A DNA stretch of 49,337 bases from Phallusia fumigata (taxonomy: Eukaryota > Chordata > Ascidiacea > Phlebobranchia > Ascidiidae), in NCBI GenBank assembly GCA_008931825.1, contig QXVZ01000010.1, positions 1 to 49,337 of the forward strand. The letters run 5' to 3'. Under the pieces are notes generated by a model, which ran no database searches, was not told where the DNA came from, and saw nothing but the letters and a program-made list of their open reading frames with translations. The translations under genes were made by a program, and so were the position numbers. Shown here in pieces: positions 35,001-45,773 of the stretch (positions are counted from its first letter, which is position 1; each line of letters starts with the position of its first letter).

Positions 35001-37309
35001 ATAATACCCAGACAACGTTTTGTTACACGCAAAGTAAATGCCTGGCCATACCCTTTATCGCACATTGTATGTCAGACATAGCTAAAACAATCTATATAGG
35101 CCTACCTCAGTACATTTTCCAGGCGCATCAAAAAACGCATGAAGCAGCCGTTGCAGAGGTGTGAGAGTTTTGGCATTAAAATAGTAAAATAAAATTAAAC
35201 ATAGAATTTTGGTTCATTCAGCGTACAACTGTATTGTCCATGTTTTGCACGATTGGTTTAAAATTCATCTAACAAGTCTAGAAGAGGGGCAATTTACCAG
35301 TACCAACCCACAGACAGACTGCTGTCGCGTTCGCTAGTTTAATGAAAGGAAGAGGGTGCTTGGACATAATTAATTACTTCCAGACAGCATAGTTACTAGA
35401 AGTCTGAACGCACATAATGCTATTGCTCCCATTAACGAAAGAACATGTGCCTATAGCCAAATGAAGCGCGCTTTGAATATGTTTTCACCTTTTGCAGAAT
35501 TAGCTATTTGAAACGTTTGGGTATACAAACCACCATACAAATCTTCCTCTATTCTTTTTTGATGAGCTAACTTTGCCAATTTTACGCAAGGCTTAAGCGG
35601 GCTCCGGACAAGGGCAATCAAATTTAATACTTTCAAACTGGGCCACGCTTCACACTACGAAGCTAGGTTGAAAAACTGCTTCATCGGTGAATCAAGGATC
35701 GGTTACAACGCAGTAATTCTGAATCAATAGGTTTTCAATATATTAGTTGGTGCAGCAACTAGTTTTGGGCGTTTTCGAGTCCTTGACATTTTCGCAGTTA
35801 TGATTTTTTGTCTCCGCTGTTAGTCTTCACTTCCGGACGCGGAATTTCGAATCAGCGAGACACGAATTCGTGACAGGACGCAGTTTTTTTCATTGGCGCT
35901 CGCGTCCGGGGAAAAGCAGAGGCGGCTACACTAAATTGTGGTGTTGGTTTGCGCGCATGGGCTGCAGTGTTTCCCATAGAAAAAAATACGCGAAGCTTTT
36001 GTCAATTTCTGTGTAGAATTTCAACATTTGTAAAGCAATGAACCGAAAAAAAAACTGGTAAAAACGTAAACCAACAAAATACAATTTTTTCGCAGCGCGC
36101 CCGCGAACGGTCGCAGCCTTAAAATACGCAGTCGAACAGAAAATGCCAACGTAAATATAATAACTTTGTTCAAAAAAGCATTTTTTTCGAGTCATCCACA
36201 CAAAAGGCAGTAAACGGGGTAAAATATGAACTCCTCGAACATTAACCGTATATACAAGGTGCAGGCTCATTGTCCGATGGAGTGACAGTGCAAGCTAGAG
36301 GCCTCGGTGGTGAAATTTGGGTTTGTTTTAAGCCCAAACACGTTATTCGAGCCTGCATGGAACATACGGATTAAAAGCAGTATTTTTGTGCTTTTCTGTT
36401 GACATTTTGGCATCAAAAGTTAGGGCGAAATCCATTTTTCGATGTTTTTTAGGATTTAAAGGGCAGTAATGTCCTAAAGTTAAGAGATTTGCGTCTGTTT
36501 TCGTTCTTTGAGACGGCAGCTAAGTCCGAGTCGCGGCGCTTGTTAACAAAAAAGCCGAACCACACCGAAAACAAAATGTTAGCTGTCTATTGCACACTGC
36601 ATTAGTCGAGGCTGTTGACTGGCGGCGTCGAAGCGAGGGGGGAAAACCACGCGGCAAAAATGACCGAAAGTTTACTGTTGGGGTTTGCTGTACATGTTGC
36701 TAAGCCCTGAGTTGGAAGAGACACAAGTGAGAGCGCGGTGAGATACAATAGCGGGCCGAGATTTATGGATGTGGTGACCAAAGGAATGTTACGTCAAGAC
36801 AGGGGCGGGCGATACAGTCTTGGGGCCACAGGTCATGTGAACTACAACGCTTGCGTTTAAAAAAATAAAAGTCCCTAGTAAGGCGGAAAGAACGTGAGCG
36901 CTACGAGTGATTGTCTGAAATAATTGAAACCTGCGATCGGCGTCCGACGTCGTACGCATACGCGTACCGTAAAAGTGACATTTGTCCTCGCGTTGGCGAC
37001 GTTTTTTTTACATGGCGGCACTACGAGTGAGCGTTAGATGAACATGCCGCAGTGACCCGTAGCATCGCTTACAAAGCTGGAAATGCTTACGAGAAACTGT
37101 TGCAGGTCTCTAGTAACGCGGCCCACCCACCCGCCTTGCGCTAACGGCGTTAAGAAATAAATATATAATAGTAATAAGGCAACGTTTGCAGTAGCTAGTG
37201 TTGCGACGTCTTTGGAGCGGACCAGCAGTAGCAGCTAGTGGACTTTTCGGCACTTTCTGGGCCAGGGACTGCCCGACGAAGCGTAGATGGATTGCGGGAT
37301 GTTGTTTTT
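35001..37309. other. Gap between genes; GC-richer, promoter-like or 3'UTR
   Basis: No recognised gene. A minus-strand open stretch at 35451-35636 (RSPLKPCVKLAKLAHQ) looks protein-like but has no family match and weak splice edges. An ETS-type site CACTTCCGG lies at 35828-35836. From about 36.5 to 37.25 kb, CpG is frequent, with a GC box (GGGGCGGGC near 36801) and an ATGGCGGC motif near 37013. This part also lies directly downstream of the bZIP gene stop, so it includes that gene's 3'UTR. Confidence 0.45.
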
Positions 37310-37457
37310 TTAGTCCACTTGTTTATGCACGTAGAGCTCCTTTAACGTTTTGAGCTCGTCAATGAGCTGCTTGTTCTGGTTTTCGAGCACGGCTACCCGA
37401 GTCTCTAAGCACTTGACGTACTCCTTTTTTCGTCGTCTGCATTCTTTAGCCGCTTCC
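37310..37457 (-). CDS. bZIP terminal exon b (distal)
   Basis: 148 nt after an ATCCAG acceptor: completes the split Arg codon, then EAAKECRRRKKEYVKCLE, zipper core RVAVLENQNKQLIDELK, ending LYVHKQVD and stop. The basic region keeps N-A-A-C-R spacing typical of CREB. It is the closer of the two to CREB1 in the zipper and has its own 3'UTR below 37310. Confidence 0.93.
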
Positions 37458-40400
37458 CTGGATAAAAAGGCAATTTTGGTGAGAATTCATTGATTTCGGA
37501 GCAGTAGTATTAAGACACAGATATAAGCCTAAGAATTTATTTACCAAGTCATGATTTAAGGTCAATTTTTTTAATTACCCATAATTTTAGCTGTTTAAAT
37601 GACCATGAAAAAGTTTAGTACACATTCTGGTCCAAGTGGCAAAATTTTGGAATGTTTGAAATGGAGTGTAAAGCTTGGTGTAGTGTAACTAGAAACCTTA
37701 TAGCTCAACTAGGGGGGTCTGCTGACCACTGGGGGTCCACAAAGCATCTTCTGGGGGGGCGTGGTAACTTCTCAAAGCATGGGATATAACAGGCTTAATT
37801 ACAGCTTCTTTAGATGGCAAACACTATTTGACCACTTTGTTGGCGTCAAAAAAGGGGCCACCATGGCTAAAATGTTGGGAACCACTGCCTTATAGATGTA
37901 CACTCCTATGGGCACACAGCCATACCATTCGATTAAGAAGTAAATATCAGGTATGTTTCAAAGAAATGGGAATGTTTAACAAAAATCATGCGGCCCTAGT
38001 TTCGCTGTGATAAAAAACCTAAAATTTTTGTCTTTCAATATTCACTCGGCAGAAATTATTACCTATTAGTGCATTTCATCTCTACAATACATTTCTTTGA
38101 GCTGTTTTAGCTCATCAATTAAGGCCTTGTTTTGGCTTTCCAACACATGGACTCTATGCTCCAAACATTTAATGTATTCTTTCTTTTTGCGTCGGCAATC
38201 GCGTGCAGCCTCCCTATGTTTGAAATCGATATCACATCAAGGATACCAAAGGAAACAAACATAAAACAACATAAGTAAATGATGATACAGTCACCAAACA
38301 GAAAAATTGAAGGGTCCGGGTTTTGATTTGATGATGGAGGGGTGAGCGGGGAATTTCGAGGGTCGCCGGCCAGACAGTTCCAATGTCGTCGCAATAAGGG
38401 ATTGTGTGTGTGGCAGATGAGAAGAGCAGAACCAGAAAAAAAGTAAAAAACAAGCATTAGCGAACACTTACAAAACTTAGGCTTTTCTGGGTTAAACAAA
38501 AAAGTAACATGCATCATGCAAACTGATTCTCGGGGAAATAACAAACAGCATCTGGTTCTGCTCAAGTCATCGCAACACCACAATCGGCACAACGCACAAA
38601 ATCGAAGGCAAAATTTGACCATTGTATCACACATACAAGTCATTTCTTAGGTTCTACCAAACATATCTGTAGGTATTCTACTAGTTACATAGCCAATCAC
38701 TGGCTTTGGTGTCAAAAAACAAGACAGCTGAAAAGACATTATTTGCTGGAATGGGCTGACTATAACATGTCAGTGAATCAGGCATTTAAGTTCATAATGT
38801 CATTGCCTGTAGCAAGAGTTAAATACTGACCTATTTTTCATGAGACGGAGTTCTCGTTTTCTGGATGCCTCCTCAGCCATTTGTTGTGGAGATTGCATTG
38901 TTGTCCCACTCATAACAACACTTGGAAGTGACGTGGTTGAAGTGGGTGTTCGGATTTGATACATTTGAGTGTCACCTGAAGTTTGTTATGGATCATTTAG
39001 GAAGAACAATCATTCATATTTCTTGTACTATTCAATAAAACGTAGCAGTAACATCAGTCAAAAATATACAAATATTTTTACATTTTTAATTTTTTTTGCA
39101 TGTTCGTACAAAGTTTTCAGTCACACAATGAAAACAATACCTGTTCCCCTCAGGAAGGGGACCCATAATAATATACTCAAGTTTTTGTCTCATACCAAAA
39201 AATTAACTACCTTATGTGCACAATTTTTGTACATGTTACCCTACTTTTGATCTATAGTAAAGAGTGTAGAGAAACTTTTCAACACTTATATATACTGAGT
39301 TTTCAAAAACATAAGTTACTGTTACCTTGTACTACTACATGGTTTCCAGGTAGCCACATGTTTCCGCTGCCACCTCCGTCACCTTGGACAATTGCGTGAC
39401 CTTGGGCGAGTGCATTGGCCATGGAAAATGTTTGAAGGCCGGTCACTGATGTTGCAGAGTTTTGGTCGGCATGATTTAAACCTGAAGCAGCAATTTGAAT
39501 GGTCTGAGGGGCTTGGTGCACAGTGACTGCAAAATAAGCATCAGACACACATTTCACCAACTAGAAGTCTGCATTTGGTCTGTGTCATGTTTTTCTGCAA
39601 CTTGACTGCAAAGTGACTTATTGGTGCTTTGGCATCGCAAACCCAAACGCGCAAGAGATTTTAGGAAGTTGATGTAGGATTAAAAAATTCACAAGCTTGC
39701 CTGTTAACTTCTGTGATTTATTGAAACAACAAAACATTTTTGCAATATATTGAATTTCAAACCTATGTGTACTTGTGCGAAAAATAATCTAATAGTCAAT
39801 AAAAAAGATGAAATAACGGCGAAGTTTTTGTAGGTACATACACCACATTAAAAGTCGGTGTAAACCTGTCAGGTGGCACATGAAATGTTTATGTCCTGTA
39901 CAGTTTATCAACAGGGCAAACAATGAGTTGCATGTGGCATAAGCCAGTTACTAGCACTAGCCAGTTGTGATGATTAATGCAACAAGAGACATGTTTTCAT
40001 TTGAGAGCAGGGACAGGAAGCAGATAAGCTAGAGCCTGCAAGCAATTTCCGGCAGAACTGTGGAAGGTTTAAGCAAACAAAAACAGACACCACACAACAG
40101 TACAGGCCTACTCATCTCACCACAAACCCTGAACCAATGTTTGGATGTGTCACTTGATTTGAAAAATTCGAATTGTCTGATTTTGGTAATTTTATTATTA
40201 TATGCTGGTACACTATATGATGTATTGTCCGAGGTATTTTAGTTGAATGAACAATAATCTGTCTTAAATTTGCCTAGCTTTGTCACTGAATTGGTGTAAG
40301 CTTTTTACAACGATAAGACCAAACTCTCTGATTTACTAACTGCTTTTATAAGAAGGAAATCAGAACTATGAGCAGGCAATGGCATAAGTCACCATTATCA

Positions 40401-43400
40401 ACCTAAAATCAACCAAGTTACATGTATGCACTTGATAATAGTATTAACATCTCCTGGCTTCAAAGTAACAGGATTTGACTAAATCTACAAGTTAACCCTT
40501 ACCTGTGCCTGTCCCAGTTTGGTAAGCAATGGTGGGTGCTTGCATAGAAGTAATGACCTGACTGCCAGAGTCTGATTCTGAGCTTTCCGATGACTTGCTT
40601 CCACCACCAGGCTCATCCTTAATCCTTTGATTTTCATCTGGCTGGCCGGAAAGCTCATTCAGTATTTTCCTGTAGAAAACAGTCGATTGTCACAAAAGTA
40701 AAATGCTTCGTTACGACTTAGGACTGGTAACAACAAGTGCAACAACTATAATTGAGCTAAGACAATCATACACACCAGTCATATGACAAATTCTGGTCAT
40801 AGCCTGTGTAATAGTCCGGGTGGGCATACATTATCTAACGCTAGCTTTTCGTCTCCATTTAATTGCAAAATAATGATCACCACACAGTTCACACAAACAA
40901 ATAATGTAATTTACAGACTGAATGACATCGCATGGGCTATGTCCCTTGGGGTGATCACACAGGAAATGACAATTCGCGCCAAAAACAAATTTACACAAAA
41001 AACCAAAACATTACACATTCACAATATGTTTTAAATGTTGGACGAGTATAAAAGTGAGTTAGTAGTGAAGTGGCATGTTTATAAATAGAAAGTTAGGATC
41101 TGTACCTGTACGATGGTCTTCTGGACAGTAATTCTCTTCTTTTTGCCGAGTCCTAATAAAACAGCAAAGGTTAAATATAGGAAAAAGTCAATGCAACTGT
41201 TGCTTTATGCAAAACTGTTACAACTAATGAAAAAATATAGTAGTGTATGCTTCTGCCAGTGGCAAGTTTGCTGACACTACCTTTACAACTAAGTGTACTT
41301 GATTTCAAGTTTTTACCCACCTGAAGAATGGGTGGCTGTATAACAGACTGCTGGTTTGCTGTAATAACACTCTGGCCTTGTGCAGAACTGATTGCACTGG
41401 CCATTGACAATGGTAGTGTCACCATCTGAGTTTCTCCCCCAGAGCCAGACTGTAACAACAAAATAGAGTATTGGTTAAATAAGACTTCAATACTGCATGA
41501 AGGCTATCGCAGCCCTTTGTACAGAAACCTACCCATTCTTCAATATGGGGCAGCATGCTCATCATTTGTAAGGCTTTAAGTATTGTCCCTTACAAACCCA
41601 AAGTTCTAGCAATCACTACCTTACTTTCATTATGCCTCGTAAAAACCTGAAGCAAGTATGTTAAAATCCCTTGAGTATCCAAATTCAAAAGTCAGAAGTA
41701 TATCCATGAAGTGGAAACATGCATTGAACATTCACAAGCGAGCTCCAAAAAGGAAATACTACTTAACTAACAGCTGTCTTACTAGCAGCAGTGCCGGATT
41801 CACAGTCTCTAACTATCAATACATTCCTTGTTTATGTAACCACTACAGTGAACACCTCTTCAAATGCAGTCATACATGTAAGTGATGAAAAAAAATATTG
41901 TTCCGCCACTGTCAGTGTATACACTACATTGAAATCATGCAGGTGTTGTCGACAGCACTACATAGTAAGATTAAGGAAGGAAGTATTTCCCCTGCACAAC
42001 ACACGCACAGCACGCATGCTGAGCGCCGCCATTTGAATGTGGGCCCACAACGGTTAACGTCCACGACAGGATGTGTGGCCTGATGGCTTGAAGTGATTGT
42101 TAGTGATTAAATGTAAACAGAGTTAAGAGTTGCAAACAAATCACTGTCTATAGGTTTAAAAGAAAAAGATGAATCTACCACAGAATGGTAAATATTCAAT
42201 TGTCTGATTTGTGACGTGGCATTTCATTGTTATAGATTAGATTCTAAATAAATTTAGCTATAATCTGATATTTTGCAACTTTTGATGTAATGGTAAAACT
42301 TCAGTTTTATAATAAATAGCCCAACAATTATTGCATATCATACAGCTTAGAAATGTCAAATTTGTGAGTGTGTAGTAGAATTATGACTAATGTAATATAT
42401 TCTGTTGAATCACATGTTGCAAGTTTATTAAAATGTTTTATCATTAGCCAGTTCTGCTAAAATGTCAGAATCAAAATACATTCATACTTCATGCAAACTT
42501 AAGCCTAAACAAGTTAGAATGATTTTTCTTCAAACAAAGGACACAGCAACACATCCAAAAAAAATTTCTTTACAATCCCCCAAAATTCGTCTACCAAACC
42601 TGCTTTTTAAAGGAACACATTGCAACGAAATTATTACAATTGTTTTTAAACATTAACAAAAATAGTTACTAAACTATTGCTTATAGGTTACAACCATTGG
42701 CTTTCAGAAAATCTTGTCATAAGATCGCATGACACTTTATAAAACACAGTGACAGCCTGGCTTGAAAAACACTATGGTTTGATGACTGGTGTCCAAAACA
42801 GGTGGTTTACATGGTTAACAAAATTTGCTAACAAGGTCATCTTTTAAACTTCATGTTCACTTGGTACCACAAAAATGTCTTGTGTACAGTGCATGTATGG
42901 TATACAAGTCAAGTCAAGTTTATTTGCATTGTCACTTTTTTGGTCATCGTTAAATGATTTCATAAAACAGCAAGGACACCGAAAAAACCATTGGTTATCG
43001 AGTCAAGTTTCCTGTTTTGAAAGATGGTTGAAGTGTACTGGGTGTGTTCTGCCGTAGGATCACAACCGACCGCACAAAAATACATACTTGGTGCTAATTT
43101 TTTTTTTTTGATGCAGTAAGTGCTAATTTTTTTTAAGAACAGTGCTAATAACCCATTATATTTTAACAAATTGGGAATTACTGCAAGTTCAAGTAATTAG
43201 TGATCTGTAGTATTAAAAGGCACCATATGGCAGAAAAATCCAAACCAATCAAAAACAACTCCTATTGATTTTAAAAATTACAAAACTTTTAACACAACAC
43301 AAATGTGTGTCAGATGGAAATCCGTCAAACTGACACACATTAAGTCAAAAACATAAAACTCACCACTTGTATCTGAATTTGTGTTGCTCCTGCAGTTCCC

Positions 43401-43454
43401 GAACCCTCTTCGTTCGAGGTGGAATTCTCTATTCCATCCATGGTATGATGTAAC
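37310..43454 (-). CDS. CREB1/CREM-like: CREB/CREM-family bZIP transcription factor
   Basis: A nuclear cAMP-responsive activator predicted to bind CRE sites as a dimer. Coding exons: 43441-43364 (start codon 43441), 41449-41321, 41152-41106, 40669-40503, 39526-39326, 38975-38831, then one of two terminal exons, 38213-38066 or 37457-37310. Phases agree throughout, giving 304 residues with either ending. Domains in order: a short acidic start, Q-rich region, kinase-inducible domain with RRPSYRKIL, second Q-rich region (GLQTFSMANA, NHVVVQG), QIRTPTST linker, basic region (RKRELRLMKNR onward) and leucine zipper. It matches vertebrate CREB1/CREM order. One gene here seems to stand for both. An upstream non-coding exon is likely, since an acceptor lies 13 nt before the ATG. 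Confidence 0.95.
37704..37887. mobile_element. hAT-type MITE between the bZIP exons
   Basis: 184 bp flanked by a perfect 8-bp direct repeat CCTTATAG at 37696-37703 and 37888-37895. The right end GTTGGGAACCACTG is the usual terminus of hAT MITEs. The left end lacks the matching CAGTGGTT and starts CTCAACT, so it seems clipped. Confidence 0.7.
38066..38213 (-). CDS. bZIP terminal exon a (proximal, alternative)
   Basis: 148 nt, the same length and phase as exon b: EAARDCRRKKKEYIKCLE, zipper RVHVLESQNKALIDELK, ending MYCRDEMH and stop. Acceptor CAAACATAG. Just after the stop is AATAG followed by GTAATAAT, a possible donor, so the exon could be terminal or be followed by exon b as 3'UTR. Exon 38975-38831 can splice to either. 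Vertebrate CREM uses two such DNA-binding-domain exons in the same way. Confidence 0.92.
38831..38975 (-). CDS. CREB-like: linker and start of basic region
   Basis: 145 nt, phase 1 in and phase 2 out. It encodes GDTQMYQIRTPTST, a Ser/Thr-rich linker, then AEEASRKRELRLMKN with the last Arg codon split. This matches the CREB segment VQTYQIRTAPTST and the invariant start of the basic region. Its donor is the branch point for the two bZIP exons. Confidence 0.92.
39326..39526 (-). CDS. CREB-like: second glutamine-rich (Q2) exon
   Basis: 201 nt. Includes TVHQAPQTIQIAA, GLQTFSMANALAQGHAIVQ, a Gly-rich stretch and NHVVVQG. In vertebrate CREB the equivalent Q2 region has GLQTLTMTNA and NQVVVQ and contacts the basal transcription machinery (TFIID). 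Phase 1 on both sides, so skipping would keep frame. Confidence 0.9.
40503..40669 (-). CDS. CREB-like: KID C-terminal half
   Basis: 167 nt. Continues the kinase-inducible domain with KILNELSG, then an acidic Ser/Glu/Asp-rich run (SSESSESDSG) suited to further kinase phosphorylation, and ends APTIAYQTGTGT, like CREB PTPIYQTSSG. KILNELSG corresponds to helix B, which packs on the CBP KIX domain. Confidence 0.92.
41106..41152 (-). CDS. CREB-like: KID exon with the PKA site
   Basis: A 47-nt exon encoding DSAKRRELLSRRPSY and two bases of Arg. RRPSY is the PKA site equivalent to Ser133 of human CREB1, and KRRELLSRR is helix A. Skipping this exon together with 40503-40669 (47 plus 167 nt) would not keep frame in the same way as vertebrate isoforms; skipping either alone shifts frame. 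Confidence 0.95.
41321..41449 (-). CDS. CREB-like: N-terminal Q-rich (Q1) exon
   Basis: 129 nt, phase 0 in and out, encoding 43 residues with TQMVTLPLSMA and ANQQSVIQPPILQ. The second part resembles vertebrate CREB QPSVIQSPQVQ. Phase symmetry means it can be skipped without shifting frame. Confidence 0.88.
43364..43454 (-). CDS. CREB-like: first coding exon
   Basis: 91 nt including 13 nt of 5'UTR after an ATTTACAG acceptor. The ATG at 43441 opens MDGIENSTSNEEGSG and ends TQIQIQV. The Met is followed by an acidic, Ser/Thr-rich start similar in character to CREB1. The acceptor implies a further 5' exon, probably within 43.5-44.8 kb. Confidence 0.85.
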
Positions 43455-45415
43455 CTGTAAATTTTAAATGGATGTAAATTACCCAGCACATATTGTACAC
43501 ATGAAACTAAAGAAAAAGGACAATTCATGTGGATGTGAGAAAAACAGTTCAAGCTTACTTCTCACAAGTTTAGATGAACCTAAAAAACTATAATTTTTAG
43601 AGCATATAAACAATAACAAAATTTTACCATTTTCCTACCCAAAATCATTATGAAATGGTCAAAAGACATCAAGGTTATGGAAGCAACCCAACTTCAACGA
43701 TATCTAGTAGCATGCTGTACAGTCGCCATTAAACTCGTATTTCACAACAAAAGCGCCTTCTTGACACAAATAACTAAGCTAAAATACTTTTATAACATGT
43801 TACTACCAAAGACAATTCATAACTTGCCGCCAAACAATCGCTAAGTAGTTGTAACACACGCGAACTAGGCAACGTGGTTTGTGTTTTGTTATTGTACTTA
43901 CGTAGTTTTGTCGTGATCAAAATGCAGCTTCGCGACTGGACACTCTCCTGCTACGTAGTCAACACGTCAAATGACACAAAACGCGTCACCACGGACAAAA
44001 ACAAGAAAGATGTCAAGGGTCTTTACGGAGGACAAATTCACTGCTTTATGACGTCAACAGCTCATTTTAAAGACACCTTTTCAAATAAGTTTCATCATAA
44101 TATTATATTTATTCGTATAAATAATAAATAATCAACTCTAAACTTGTATTAATGAAACATAAAAGAAGTGTTTCTTATAGCGGAGCGCTACTAACATATT
44201 CATGCGCTGTCGGGTCGTAGTCTCAAAGCAGACTCGCCCAAATTACGCAATATGGCTGACGTAAATGAACAATGCGGGTGATGTAACAGCGGTTTTAGTA
44301 CATCGCTTTTTAGCCACAAATCCGTCTAATTAGGCTTCCCTTTGCCACTAATTACAGCTGGAATCAATATTTGACGTGATAGCAGCTTTATAAAACATAA
44401 AACAAGAACATTTAATCTAATTAACTGGACGTTTGTTGACATTTTATTCATGAGGTATTTTATGCAACGATCCACAAATTTGAACCGGAGAGCATGTTCA
44501 CTTTACAACAAGCTTTTCTTGAGAAACCAACATTTGACCTTTGAAACATGTTAATTCCGTGTTTAGGGCTTATAGGGTTGACGTCATAAAAGCACGTATA
44601 GGAGGTAAAATCGTTTTAGAAAAATAGAAGTTACGTAGCAGTGACGACAACTCACAACGAAACACCGCGGAAAGACGCCTCAGGCAATTTCTCCCAACCA
44701 ACACGCGTCAAAGGCATCGACTGTCTGACGTGACAGCATTAGCCTTGGTTACAGTGTGGCCTAAAAAGGCGTGGTTGGCACGTTTTTGGCGGTTTGGTTG
44801 GTTTAAATTCGAAATTTGGGTAAAATACGTTACATTTTAAAAGTTGTTTGTTGTTTAAATTGTTCCCTGCTTCATACTAATGCAGTTGACAATAAAATTG
44901 TTGCGACATTTACATTGGTACTGTTAGGTTCCAATTTTAAGCATTAGCTTTTTAAACTTGAATATTGTAAATATATTTTATTGCAAAACGTTCGACAATC
45001 ACTGTTGTCATCAACAGTGCATTATGCACTGTTATGTTTTCATTTAAAATATCCATATTTTCAGCCACTTTTGTTTCTAGACATGCTTAACTTTCACCCT
45101 AAAAACTCATATACCACAGTCTTAAAAGGTTGGACATGACCAACAACAAAAATTCTAGACCAAATACAAAAACGATTGAGATTACATTTCCTTTATTCAG
45201 CAAACCCGGCACACGACAAAACGACTTTTATCACACAGGAATTAAAAACCAAATCAAAGCATATGTAATCGTTTTCGCTACAAGCCCCATAAGGACACAG
45301 ACCGGAATGGATTGGACTGTTAATTCTGTACACAACTAGCATATCACAAACACACACAACTATGCTGCACTCAAAAGTCTCAAAATCATCGGCTTCAATC
45401 AGTGGTATTGCTTTT
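43455..45415 (-). promoter_or_regulatory. Upstream region of the CREB-like gene
   Basis: No coding exon recognised. Perfect CRE palindromes TGACGTCA lie at 44049-44056 and 44579-44586, and a near-CRE TGACGTAA at about 44252. These may allow feedback control by the gene's own product. The right part (44.8-45.4 kb) is AT-rich and adjoins the NFX1 3' end, so it includes that gene's 3'UTR. Confidence 0.5.
44579..44586. promoter_or_regulatory. Perfect CRE palindromes (TGACGTCA)
   Basis: Full 8-bp CREs lie here and at 44049-44056 (upstream of the CREB-like gene), 47609-47616 (NFX1 intron, beside a TTACGTCA at 47597-47604), 48783-48790 (upstream of the last-five-exon block of NFX1) and 33479-33486 (inside methyltransferase exon 3). 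About one is expected by chance in the window. Confidence 0.6.
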
Positions 45416-45773
45416 TTAATCTGTCATGTCGAAATAGTCGATCCCGGTTTCCTTAGTTCCACTGCTTTGACTAGTTGCTGCAGAGATTGAGCCTGGATGG
45501 CCCGTACGGACAAAGGCTTTAGCTGTAGGGGAGAGTCTGGAATTAGAACTTGGCTGCTGAGAATGTGCAGTTGGGGTAGAGAGTGACAGCCCATCGAAGC
45601 GGGTGTTAAGTTGCGCGGTGTTAGATGCGGCACGCATCGATGGCGGTTTGTATGCAGAACTACTCGACGGTTCAGGAGCTTTGCGCATCTGGGTGGGAGC
45701 GCGCTTGGCGACTGGATCACGTGACGTGCTATCGGATTTATAGGAGACAAGCTTCATTGAGCTGAGAAGACGC
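45416..45773 (-). CDS. NFX1 last exon: low-complexity tail
   Basis: 358 nt including the stop. It encodes a Ser/Pro/Thr-rich disordered tail with basic patches, ending ETGIDYFDMTD. The end motif is what fixes the NFX1 assignment as opposed to NFXL1. Confidence 0.92.

Noticed and set aside
35451-35636. Protein-like 61-codon minus-strand frame
   Set aside because: No family resemblance and only weak splice-site context; not enough to call an exon.
36800-37300. Polyadenylation signal for the CREB-like gene
   Set aside because: No AATAAA on the minus strand could be placed with confidence below the stop at 37310, so no terminator is annotated.
38119-38643. 174-codon minus-strand open frame over the bZIP exon a region
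   Set aside because: It is in a different frame from the clear CREB-type bZIP exon it overlaps and spans its intron; the longest frame here is a shadow.
41990-42070. Possible internal promoter in intron 1 of the CREB-like gene (GCCGCCATTTG motif)
   Set aside because: A single YY1-like motif in a short CpG-richer patch, with no associated first exon seen.
45424-45750. Second minus-strand frame of 108 codons inside the NFX1 last exon
   Set aside because: The overlapping frame ends in the conserved IDYFDMTD tail and joins in phase with upstream exons; this one does not.
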